A stretch of DNA of 64,000 nucleotides from Mycteria americana (taxonomy: Eukaryota > Chordata > Aves > Ciconiiformes > Ciconiidae), in NCBI RefSeq assembly GCF_035582795.1, contig NC_134365.1, positions 78,039,635 to 78,103,634 of the forward strand. The letters are read 5' to 3'. Numbering within the stretch: position 1 is the stretch's first letter; each line of letters begins with the position of its first letter. Positions 1-11,100 of this stretch are shown here, piece by piece. A program made the position numbers and the translations under genes. Under the pieces are notes generated by a model, which ran no database searches, was not told the DNA's origin, and worked only from the letters and a program-made list of their open reading frames with translations.

Positions 1-1918
1 AAATGCAGGTTTGATATGTCCAAGAAGAACTGCTTGATCCTACTTCCTTACAAGAAGCTTTGCCAGGTTCTGGATTGGCATCGTGAAAGATCCGGTTCAT
101 ACGCTCCAACCCTTAGAAGTACAGAGTAGTCAAACTTACTGTTAAAGGTTCTGGCTTAATGGAAGACTTAATGAGGTCGAAGCTTGGGTTTCCTTCCCCC
201 TTTGGAAGTATTAAATGGTGGCTTTAATATTAGGTTGTAAAAAGAAAATATCTTTAAAATACTCAGTTTTACCCAGAATTTGGAGGCATTTAATTCCTGT
301 GTACAAATAGCCTCTCTTCTCCCTTTCTGAAATCAGTTAAAGCCTTTTCTTGTATAACGCTAGTTGGCTTTTGAGGCCATCTTTCTGAGCAGAAATGTAG
401 TTCTTGGTATATATTTGCTATCATCTTACTGTCATCTCCTCAGTTATTTGATACCACATGTAATCCAGTGTTGTTTTTTCCTTCTTTTCTTAATGATCTT
501 TCTGACTCCTTTCCACAATAAATTTGGGTATAGTCATCTTCCTGCTTTTACCCTTATTTAGCAGCTTCTTGACGTTGCTCATACTCCAGCCTTACCCGTC
601 GTGAGGCTCTTCATCTGAAATGGGCATTTGGAAGGCACAGTATCACAAGACTGTCTCACATCTAACTTCAGAGAGGTTATTTGGTCATTGAATCATGATT
701 AACCAGAAACACTGTTTCTCTTCTTGTGGAAAGAGAAGCTCTTGGCCATAAAACAGAACATGGTGGTCATGTGGCTTTTGCTGTATGCTTTTATGGTATC
801 TTCAGGGTGATCAGCTCCCACTGAACTGCTTACACTGTCAAACTTTTAAGTTTTCTGAAGCCTTCCTTTAAGTGGATTCCCTCTTCAGGTAGCTAGGTCT
901 CAAGGCTCTGTGTGTAGAATCCTGCATTGTATTCTACAGGTGACTCTTTGTGGGCTTGTACTTTGTTTCAGTATCCACCAAGAACTTTCTGCTGCTTTTG
1001 CAGAAAGTAATCCCCCCCACCTGTTTTTAAGCTCTTCCCCTTATGTCATCAGATCTAGCTTCTGTTTTGGAATCAACTTAAATCTCATGAAAATTTACGC
1101 TGTTTACGGTTTGAAAATCCTTTTAGGAAACTTAACCTGGTGGATGGTATCTTCTAGTGCACCTAAACTTCAGGTATAGAAACCGGTGTTGGAAGCGTGT
1201 GTACGGCGAATTGGGTTTTTTTGTGTGTGAGAGGCGGTGTCGTGGGTTGTTTTGTTTTTTGTTTTTTTTTTTTTTCCCAAAAGCACTGCAAGAGCAGAGA
1301 GAGAACTTTAAAGAAAAAAATGGGTATTCTTGGTGACAACTTCAGTTTCCTGTTTCTCAAATTGGAAAAGACTAACGTGGTAATTCAGATGCTGTTTTAG
1401 AGTATAGGAAGGTTCTGTTCGAGCTGTTCAGGTTGGTGATAATTAGCTGGTTGTAAAGTGGAATGCAGAAATGGCATTTGGGAAGTTGAACAACTATATT
1501 TGCTACTCAACTTGTAAATTTGAGACTATTCTTGTTAATGTTCAGTTAGTGCTGTGATTGGTAAATCAGAAAATATTCCATGTGGATAGCTGGGGGGAGA
1601 TCAGGACTATTTAAGAGGTAATGTACAAACTGGGTCTACCCTTCTTGAGCTCATCAAAACGGTGTGACTTTTACTGTAACTATTTTATACCTATTTCTGA
1701 GCACAACACATAATGGCAGAGTGCCCCTCTTTTAGGTATGATCGTTTCAAGATCCTTTTCCTGTTGTCCCATATCCTAACTCACTAAATGCATTTAGAAT
1801 TAACTATTTTCCTCTAGTGTTTTTCCTTATATGAAGATTCCCTGTCAGGCATCTGAACAGTAGTAGAAACATCATTGAAACACTAATAATCTTTTTCTTT
1901 TTCATTTTTTTTAAACAG
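1..1918. other. Probable intron DNA of the upstream plus-strand gene
   Basis: No exon can be assigned with confidence here. The plus frame beginning at base 1 stays open to a TAG at 124-126, so the tail of an exon could lie at the very edge, but the 41 residues resemble nothing I recognise. The rest is AT-rich with T-runs (for example 1250-1276). It ends in a polypyrimidine tract and AG at 1917-1918, which feeds the terminal exon that follows. Confidence 0.4.
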
Positions 1919-2210
1919 GAAAGACAATTATGCATCACTAAGAAAATGTCAAACTGTCCCATCTACTATGGAATTCCATTCTTCATACTGCCACCTTAAA
2001 ATGCCTCACTCTTCTGCGGACCTTGAAACCTGGCTCTGGGAATCTTCATGCTTCATGCACTCAGCTATGAAAAATGCTTCTGCTAACATGCAGGAGCATT
2101 CAGACTTAAACTCCTATCCTAATTTTCTCCCAAATTTTGATGAGTCTGGGTTGGAAATAGATTTTGACTCTTCCTCAGAGACAAGTTTCCAAACTGCTCC
2201 AGAGTGTTAA
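1919..2210 (+). CDS. Terminal coding exon of an upstream gene (PNPLA3 expected by synteny)
   Basis: A T-rich tract and AG at 1917-1918 are followed by an open frame that enters with two leftover bases (GA), giving 96 whole codons before TAA at 2208-2210. The visible product is a C-terminal tail starting KDNYASLRKCQTV. It has a tryptophan pair in ETWLWES, is rich in Ser, Asn and acidic residues, and ends FQTAPEC. No catalytic motif is present. In many vertebrates PNPLA3, a patatin-like lipid hydrolase and acyltransferase, lies directly upstream of SAMM50 in the same orientation, and its C-terminal tail diverges quickly. That makes PNPLA3 the leading candidate, but I do not recognise the tail itself, so no symbol is given. 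The AATAAA 264 bases after the stop supports a real 3' end. Confidence 0.45.
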
Positions 2211-2473
2211 TTTGGAAGTAGACTTAACCGTTTCGAAAATTCCTATTTGGCAGAGAAATTTAAATCCTAAAGGACTAAAGATCACTTTGTTTATTGCCAA
2301 TAAGTCTTGGAAAATCATTTGTTTACAGCTTCCTGACAAATCTGCCTTGGGAATTCTACTGTTTAAGGATTATAAAAACAGTGGCTGCTATACTAAGTGA
2401 CAGACTACAATTCTGCCGAAGCACCAGCTCAGTCAACTGTAGTAAGACTTGTAGTAAACAGCGTCTCTCTAGA

Positions 2474-2479
2474 AATAAA
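2474..2479 (+). terminator. Polyadenylation signal AATAAA for the upstream gene
   Basis: AATAAA lies 264 bases after the TAA of the upstream gene's terminal exon and is followed by a T-run. This is a reasonable spacing for a short 3' UTR. Longer UTR forms cannot be excluded because the following kilobase is AT-rich and holds variant signals. Confidence 0.4.
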
Positions 2480-4679
2480 TTTTTTTTTTAAAAATCTACT
2501 TTCAGCATAAAAATGTAAATTCTGTAAACAGATTGTTAGACAAACAAGCATTGATAACAAAAGGTTTTTAAAAATATAATTCTTAACATGTGTTAGGATT
2601 ACTTTTATAGCACTTAAATGAAATTGGGCTTTTACTTCATAAAGGGAAATACATGAATGAACTTTGTAGTGGCCTCCAGTGTCCGTTTGCCTTATGTTTA
2701 AATGTACTGTTGTGTTTATGGAAAAGTTGTCTGCACGAGATACTGTAGGAACAGTATTATTCTAGGTTGTTGTACATATTCCACAGTTCATATTAGTTCT
2801 CCTCTATGGCTCTTTCCCTCTTCAAATACTTTGAGGGAAAAAGACATAAGAAATGGGACACATTCCCCTGAAGTGTAAACAGGTACAGTTTCAGTGATTT
2901 CAGAAGACTTTTTCTGTATTTAATAAGGGCTTAATACTTGCCTAAGTATTGAAAAGTAGGTAAAATAGTGACTGTGATTAGTAGCAAACAGTAATTTGAG
3001 GAGGTGTTAAACTTTACAGAAGATGTTAACAAAAATCAACATATAGCAAGTGGTGAGTGATGTTTAGGTCCTCTCTCAAATTGCTGCCCATTCATTCTCG
3101 ATTTTTTTTTTTTCCCCCTCCAACTTGAGAGATTTTTCTTCACTTCTCTCTTGCTAAAGGAGGGAAGAAAAAAGGGGTCCCTCCTGTCTCAGTGAGGTAT
3201 GATAACCCAAAGGAAGATTTCCAAGACCGATTGTTAGAAGAAGCGAATGTGTAAGACTTAGTGGAAGTACCAATATCCAGGGAGCTGGGCAAAGGTCTCA
3301 AATAATGGGCTGAAAGTCAGCCAAATCATATCTGTATTGAGTGATGAGCATTTTAAACACTTTCCACTACAGAGGTTCTGCATAATTTTAATAGAGACAA
3401 TGCATTAGTGTATGAATAGAATACATCAGAAGTAAATAACTGTTAAGATTAACTGCTCTTCTGATGTTTTGTTATCTTGTCTTGTACAACTTTTTTAAAG
3501 CAGAAGGAAACAGTGATGGCTTTAAATTGAGTTTGCGCACGTGTTTGGGGGCAGGTGTGTGACATTTGAAAGCTTCTCATTCAAGAATGTGAATTCTGTG
3601 CAACTCGGGTGCAGCCCAGGAAAGAGACTATAGGTGCTTACTGAGAGTATCTTGTACCAGGAGAAGCAGTGATGAGATTGCGATGCTCAGGAGAGGGAAC
3701 TTCAGAGTGTGAACTTTGGTACCCAGGAGTCTGTCAAATAGCAAAATGTAGCATTTCTGAATTGGACCAGCCTTCAGGCAGTTTCTCAGTTGTGATTTCC
3801 CTAAGCTTGAAGTGCTAAATTTTACAACATTGAAATTGATTTTTAGAATGGTGGGGGACAGGGGAGAAGGTGTCAAGCTATCCATTTCCATACTACAGCA
3901 GACTGGTGCTATTTTACTTCAACTCTTTTGTTCATTTCTTCTGTGTATATATCTTCAGATTTGCAAGAAAAGTTGGAAATGTTACTCTTAACTACAGTTA
4001 AAAGATACAAGATCTGTTTTATATTGTCTTTATTTAAAACTTTAAACTTTCTATAATTTAGTTTTATAATGTTCTGCAAAATGTTGGTTTTACCAGTATG
4101 TGTTAGAATTTCAGCAGGAATGCCAAGTTTTGCTTCCTTTCTGTGTACTGGAATAGTTTTATTAACTACATTTAAATCAACCTTAACCGCTTCTTCTGTT
4201 GTGCACAGCTCCACTTTTGTCTCCTTTTTCTAAAATAAAAAGACAGCCTCTTCTGTTACCATGTTTTCTAAGCTTTCTTGAGTATAATTCACCCAGTCCA
4301 AGTTAATCAGAACGTGTTAATTTCATTAAACATTTAAGAGATTTAATGGTTGCGAGGTGTCTTTTTTAAGAGTAGTAACTTAGGTTACCTCTCTGAAGTT
4401 TGGGAGATGCTTGTTCATTCTCCAGCTGGACCTGAATTTAGTCACCTTAATTTAGAACCTACTGTTTTTGCAATCCATTACCTTACAAATAACTTTTTGT
4501 ATTTAAACAGGAACAACTCAAAACCAGAGAAAGTTGTTACTCGGGTCTGGAGGAAGAAAACAAACGTTGTCTCCTTTCTTAGCTAAAACTCGATTAATTT
4601 AGCACAGTACAGGTACCAGTGCTAAATAACTGTTTTAAGCAACTTAAAACATTAAGTTTCAATGTCAGTTTAAGACGAC
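2480..4679. other. Spacer between the upstream gene and the SAMM50 promoter
   Basis: AT-rich DNA with a T/C tract at 3101-3121. No recognised gene or interspersed repeat is seen. The only coding-like signal is a set of minus-strand exon-like blocks between 3909 and 4546, listed separately. Confidence 0.5.
3909..4546 (-). other. Exon-like open blocks on the minus strand, function unknown
   Basis: Reading leftwards there are three blocks with GT-AG borders and compatible phases: 4546-4482 (strong pyrimidine tract before its AG, then GTAATG), 4431-4389 (then GTAACC) and 4229-3909 (acceptor after a T-rich tract, open for 106 codons to TAG). The joined frame has no internal stop. The product is rich in Lys, Asn and Val and matches no family I know. 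Against it, the gap between the first two blocks is only 50 bases, too short for a normal vertebrate intron, and no ATG-bearing first exon with a matching phase was found in the CpG island. It could be an unrecognised gene sharing the SAMM50 promoter, or chance. Confidence 0.2.
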
Positions 4680-5103
4680 CGGTCTGATGTCGTGGGGTCC
4701 GGGGAGCTGACGCCGCTCTACGTGCTGCAACGTCAATTCGTTTCTTGCTGCCTGTCGAGCTTAGATGGGAGGCGTTTCGTTTCGATCACCCACCGCCACC
4801 AGGCAGCAGTGTCTAGCCTTCAGCGCGCTGCTCTAAGGGGATACACGTGAAAACTGATTATTTTTTTAGGCAGTAACTTCTTCCCCAAAAAACTCCCCTT
4901 CCCTGCTCCCTGGCTGCGCACGCGCGCCTCCCGGGAGGAAGCGCCCGGGGAGCGCAAGCTTCGCCCCGCCTCTTCCTGCTCCTCCGGCCAATGGGAGCCG
5001 GGGCGGGGCCACCTGTCATGGCCGCCCCCGTGCTGCGGCCTTGAGCACCGGCGGCCCCCAGCCCGCACGGCCCCGCTGCCCCCGGCCGCCGCCCCTTGCC
5101 GCC

Positions 5104-5124
5104 ATGGGCACCGTACACGCACGG
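5104..5124 (+). CDS. SAMM50: SAMM50 coding exon 1
   Basis: Seven codons, MGTVHAR, then donor GTAAGC in phase 0. The residues are identical to the human N-terminus. The short first exon sits inside the CpG island; its 5' UTR extends upstream by an unknown amount. Confidence 0.97.
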
Positions 5125-8100
5125 GTAAGCGCCGCGACGTGGGGCAGTGGGGACGGGCCCGCCGGTTGGTGGTCCAGCGGCCACAGCCGGCGCTCGCCCC
5201 GGCCCGGGCCCGAAGGTCGCCGAGGGGAGAACACGGCCGTACTCTCCCCTCGGCGACCTTCGGGCCCGGGCCGGGGCGAGCGCCGGCTGCACTCCTCCGT
5301 CGGGTACAGCGCGGCTCGCCGGGGCTAGGATCGGGATCGGGCCGCTCTGCCGTGCCCTGCCCTGCCCTGCCCTGCCTTGCCTGAGGGGCTCCGCGCAGGC
5401 CCGGGCGGCGGCACCCCGGGGCTCCGTGCCCGGCGCCGCCGGGGACAGCCGGGCCGGTAACCGGCGTCCTGCCCGGGGCGTGCGCGGGGCCCACCCTACC
5501 AGGGCAGGCGGGGGGTAGAGGTAGGGGAAGGGGCCCGGCCGGGCTCCGCTGCCGCCGTTCCGGTGCTCTGAGGCGCCTTGCTTTCCCTTCCCGGGTCTTT
5601 CTTTCCTCCCTGGGGGCGGTCGGGGTTGACCTTGCCGCTGGCAAGAGCCAGACTGTGTAAATGAAAACAGGAAAAAACAAACGGGAAAAACAAACAAACA
5701 AACAAACCAACCAGCCAAACCGCGAAGCAAAGAGAAGCTGCCCCACAACTACAGCTCTCACGGTGAGAAGTGGAGGTGGCAGGTTTGCACTTCCTCGGTA
5801 AACAGCAGTATTGCTTAAAGAGGCCTGTTGCGTCTCACACGCCTGAAGCACTTGGAGATCCTCCTGAACGGAAGCATATTATCTCCAAATCCGTACACCA
5901 TTGCTTAAAGAAGGAAGGTAAAGATTTAAGGGTTTGTTGTGGTAGGACAAGAAGTAGCGGTTATAACGGCAACAGAAAAAGCGTGTCTTAAACATCAAAA
6001 AAGAATTTCGAAGAATAAGGATCTGTAGGCTCTGCAGTACTTTAGGAAGGCACTGAATTCTCCATGCCTGAAGGCTTTATTAGAGAAGCATTTCTTGGGA
6101 TAGACACCGCTTCATAGGTGTATTTAAAGCTGCTGTAGGTAATTCAGGTATGATTAATGAGTGAATTTGGGGGCTAAGAATGGTCTTGATGATTCGTCAA
6201 GATCCTAGGTAGAATACCTCTTTCCTGTGAGCCTGTTGAAAACCAGCAGGCTTTTACATAGTGTTTAATTAGACTGAGGAATATATTGCTGCAGGGGGCT
6301 GTTAAGGCTCCAGAGTATCTAATTACCATGACTAATTTAATTTCTGTTTCAGTGGGGTTTTTTTCCTCATATTCTTGGTTTTTTATATCCATCTGTAGTA
6401 TAAACTGATACACAGTATTGTGCAGATGCAGAGTGTTTCATGTTTGCCTGAAAAATACTGTTAGTGAGAGAGGATTCTGTGTTCATTTGACTTGATTCTG
6501 ATATGTAATGGCAATTTACTATTCCAGCAAAACAGCTATCCTTAAATAATGCAGCAAGTACTATATTAGTGACTTAAGACTAAAAGTAGATTTACTGAGT
6601 TATCCAATCCTGACCTCTGCTTTTGCAGGTAAACCTCTATTCACTGTTGCTTGAATCTGTTATCTTCTGATATGTCTTATTTTAAGACTCTTTCAGGTAT
6701 AGTAAATAAAGTCACACTGTGCTGGAAACCATTTTGATTAAAATATTCACCTCTGATAGATAGGGCCTGAGCTTCTTGAGCATTACTTGGAAGGATACTT
6801 TAAAAAGAAAAATTAAAATATAAAAGCATATAAATATATGCAAAGCAAAGTAACATACTCAAAACACCTTTTTTTTTTCATTGTTCAACATTCACACTCC
6901 TCTCCCTCCCAAAAACCCAAACTAAGCAGTGACACCCTGATTTTTTATGAGAAGGTAGAATTCATCTTTAACACAGGAAGCATGCCATAAAAATAAGGTT
7001 ATTTTTGGAAGAGTATGGAGTATTTCTGAGAAATCATTCAACATGGAAGCTATTCAGCTTTCATTAAAAATTTCAGCAAGTAGGTAGGTAACAAGCGTGC
7101 TGGTAATTCCCCTCATTTTAGTTGTTCTCTTTTGCTTTTTTCTCTTTAGAATCTGATGAACACAGTGTCAAGAACTGTAGTTTTTTTCCTTTGCAAAAGG
7201 CATAAATCACAAATCTGTGTACCATATTAAATGCAGTTTTCTTTTATGCTTTCAGAGTTTGGAGCCTCTTCCAATGGGTGGGCCAGACTTTGGTGCCTTG
7301 GGAGAGGAAGCTGAACTGGTTGAAGCTGAACCTGAGGCCAAGCAGGAAATTCTTGAAAACAAAGATGTAAGTACCTGAACAACATCCTGATCTTTTTCTT
7401 AAGAGAAATGTCTTGGCACCCTTGCTCGCTTGTTTTTTCTAAGGGAACTTTCTAAACTATGGTTTGAGATGTGAAGAAATTAAATTTAGTACTGTGAATT
7501 TAATCTGATGTTGTCTAGTTCCTGTTCTTTTTTTCCCTACCCCAGGAGTTGTTATTAATATTCAGCTTTGAGCTAAGACCTGTTTCCAGGTGCTACTGTC
7601 CCCTCTGCCTCATAAAAGATTACTGCTTCTGCAACACTGCTTTGGAGCAAACCAAGCAACTGTTCTTAATCTGCTAGAGTGCAGTATTAGCCAAGTTAGG
7701 GTAAAGTGCCACCATGTGAATTATGTTACGAAGGGAAATGCTAATTTTAGCAGAGGATGGTAACTTTTTTTTAAATATTTCACATGTAAGAGCGTGTCTG
7801 TCTTGGCCTGTAATACGTTTAGGCATGCTAGAGGGGTGACATATCATGCGTTATCTTTGGTTTTATTAAATTTTTCCTTTCTCTTACGCTATTCAGAGTC
7901 TTCTTCACTAGAAGCTTGGTAATAACATTTGGGTTTTTAGTTCATTATGTATATATTCTGATAGGGGTTTTTTAAGCAGTTTGCAGTAATGCTAGGTTGC
8001 TCTTATTCTGCTATTTTATTATATGTGAATAAATGAAGCATTTTCAGGTTTGGTTTTTTTTGGACACCCCTGAAATTATAATACACTGAAAAGGTTGGAA

Positions 8101-11100
8101 AAATAAGGGAAATGCAATCACTGTAGTCCATTTGTACCAGCTAACTGGGACTGTGTTGTGATTTTTAAGATAAAATTATCTCAGATGATTATATAATAAG
8201 ATGAATGATTTTAAGAAAATATAAAACCTCATAATGCTAGTGATTTTAATATGCATTTTGAATTACAATGCTCCAGTAGTAGTAATAATTTTAATAGTTA
8301 GAGTTTAAATATTTATGGCTTGTAGGTTTGTTTATTTTTTCTTTTAACTCTCTGCTTGTGTGTAGCTGATACAAGACCTAGCTACCTACGACTAACTATG
8401 TGTTTTGTCTTACGTGTCTTAATATCTCAGTGTGATTTCTGCAATGACTTATTTGTCCATACAACACTTACGACTAAAATCCCCGCAGCTACAGTCTGTT
8501 ACTGTCTCTTCTGCTACAACCAGTATTAGCTTTGGTATTAGAATTCTTTTTTCTTTATTTTTTGTGTTAAGGGAACAACTTTCCAGAATTGTAGATAGCT
8601 CTGATTTCTCATAATGTAGGTTAGCAGTAATTAGCCTGGGAATCTTCAGGGTTTTTCACTTGGACAACAGTATTTTTTTCTGCATGGGTGATTTTGATAC
8701 TCATTATTAGATGCAAATTCAGTATTTCTGTTTAAACATCTGTTCTGTTTAGGTGGTGGTTCAGCATGTGCACTTTGAAGGACTTGGAAGGACCAAAGAT
8801 GACATTATCATGTATGAAATCTCCGATGTTTTCAAGGCTAAAAATCTCATTGATGTAAGTACTGTAGTGAATATCAGACCTACTGTTTAAAAATTCAGGT
8901 TACGATTTTCTCTCTCTTTCCTGCTTTGAGCTACTCCCTTCAGACATGGGGAACTTTGTCAAGTTTTGTGATATTCTGATCTTGTGATATGGAAGCCAAA
9001 CTTAAATATGAAATACTGGCAGATACTGTATTTTCTGATGTATTCAGCTCAAAGATGTTGTGAGATGGCAAACAGTACTGTCAGATATTTTTTTTCAGCT
9101 TTGCTCTTCCCATTTGAGAATTGCTAACTGTGTAGGTGACACTTTCAGTTAATTTGCTTAAGGCAAATTATTAGATCTTAGCACAGATAACTGATGCCAG
9201 TCTCCACAATGGATCAAAGCGTGAGTTAGGCTGTATGTCCTTGCACTTTTAGGTGGTGATTCCTTCTGGAGTACGGCTGGCAATTAGACTTGTAAATTGG
9301 TCTAAATTTAAACAGATTAGGGCGTTTGGGTTTTTTGCAAAAAGCATGGGCCCTCTAAATAGGTGTATATGTTTTAAGTACTGAAGTCTATTTGAATAAT
9401 AAGTTTAAGTCTTATAACAATTAGGATGCAAACTAACAGAAGGTAGGAATTGAGGCGGATGCTCTGGGTTTAATTTATTTCTTTACAGATTCAAGTGTTA
9501 AAGTGGTTGTGATCTGTTTTGAAGGCGCATATATCTGTCTTTGTATACAAAATCTGTGAATATTGTATGACTTAGATGCATTTTAACTATTTTCCCTAGT
9601 TATTTTTTGATAATCTGAAAGACTGAGCTACTTATCCTGTAGGTGATGAGAAAGTCGCATGAAGCTCGTGAAAAGTTGCTTCGTCTAGGAATCTTTAGAC
9701 AGGTAGAGGTTCTGATTGATACCTGTCAAGGTATGTATTACTTCATTAATCCTCACCTTTTTCCTCATACACGTGTAGACACATGCATACCTATAATGTG
9801 TGTTTCCCTGTGTAACAGCTTGGACATTACTCTCTCATGTACCTTTATATATTTTAGATGTGCATGTAGGTGTGCTATATATATGAATGTAGGTGTCTAC
9901 ATCCATTATCCTTATGAAAAAGATGTGTTTGCATGTGTCTGTATATATGTGTATATGTATATAAATATTATGCGTTGTATATGTATATAAATATTATGTG
10001 TATACATGCAAAAATGAGTGAATTTCCAGCACTAAAATAATTACAGTACACAACCCTTAATCCAGAGTTTCAGAGGAACACTTGAGGAAAAGCTTGAAAA
10101 TGTGTCCTGTATTTCCATGTATTACAACATCACATAACTGACATTATATCAGCACATCTTTGGTGCTTAAGGAAATACTTGTAATTGTATCAGTGCTTGT
10201 GATTAAAAATTGGCTTATAGTATATATGGGGCAGCTGAATGTATGCAGGTTTCACAGTAAAGCTCAGTTGGCATTCCTGGGCTTGTGGTTGCTTTTCAAA
10301 CCTGTTGCTGCTCTCTTCAGCAGAGGAAAGTTGTGTTACTGAGAAGGAAACACAGTGCAGTCCCACAGGTTGCTGGCAATGGGGTGTTGTCCCATTTGGT
10401 CAAGTGGAATTAGGTACCCTTGACAGCTGTGTTTTGGAACAGCTGCCGTAGCCAGAGCCCTAAGGGAACTGGGCCGTTTCTGTTGTTCAGCACTTACCTG
10501 CAGAGTGCTGGGAGCTCTGCCCTAGTGACGGTGTTGTTCTTGCCATGTCTGGACCACTTTAATTTCTGTTTATTCTAACGTAAGAATTTGTGTACATCTT
10601 TGTTTTTAGTGGGTAGGTAACAAACAAATATTACTACTTCATAATTAACTACCGTGTTGATGATTAAAGCCAGTCATGCTGTGATTGAACCAAATTCTGC
10701 ACTCATATCCAAATGACATCTTTTTCTCAAGCCATTTTTTGTTGTAATGGAGACTTTTATTATCATTTAATTCAACCAGTTTTCAAACAATTCAAGTCAT
10801 CTTCTGTCTGCATTTTTTTAAATAGCTCCTTAGAGAGAACATACTTTTTTTTGTTTGATTGTTTATGTAGGAGATGATGCCCTTCCAAACGGTTTAGATG
10901 TAACCTTTGAGGTAACAGAATTGAGAAGACTAACTGGAAGCTACAATACTATGGTTGGCAACAATGAAGGCAGTATGGTATGGATTATTTCAAATAATTA
11001 TTAATTCCTTTTGATATTCCTCTTACTTTCATGTTTCAAACCTAGCAAGGAATTTGGTGATTAAGTAAGTGAGGACTTGATCCAAGCCAAATTATTTTCT

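Larger units (their letters stand above)
4680..5560 (+). promoter_or_regulatory. CpG island and promoter of SAMM50
   Basis: Base composition changes abruptly from AT-rich to very GC- and CpG-rich at about 4680 and back after about 5560. Just upstream of the SAMM50 start codon there are a CCAAT box at 4988-4992, a GC box (Sp1 type) at 5000-5008, and another on the opposite strand at 4964-4970. No TATA box is visible, which fits a housekeeping mitochondrial gene with dispersed start sites. The island also covers the first exon and the start of intron 1. Long open frames on both strands inside it are products of GC richness. Confidence 0.85.

Noticed and set aside
4820-5851. 343-codon minus-strand open frame over the SAMM50 CpG island
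   Set aside because: GC-rich composition removes stop codons; the frame is Pro/Arg/Gly/Ala-rich, spans the real SAMM50 exon 1 and the inverted repeat, and resembles no family.
9643-9990. 115-codon frame starting at SAMM50 exon 4
   Set aside because: The first 29 codons are the exon; the rest is intron read-through past GTATGT into a TA-rich tract.
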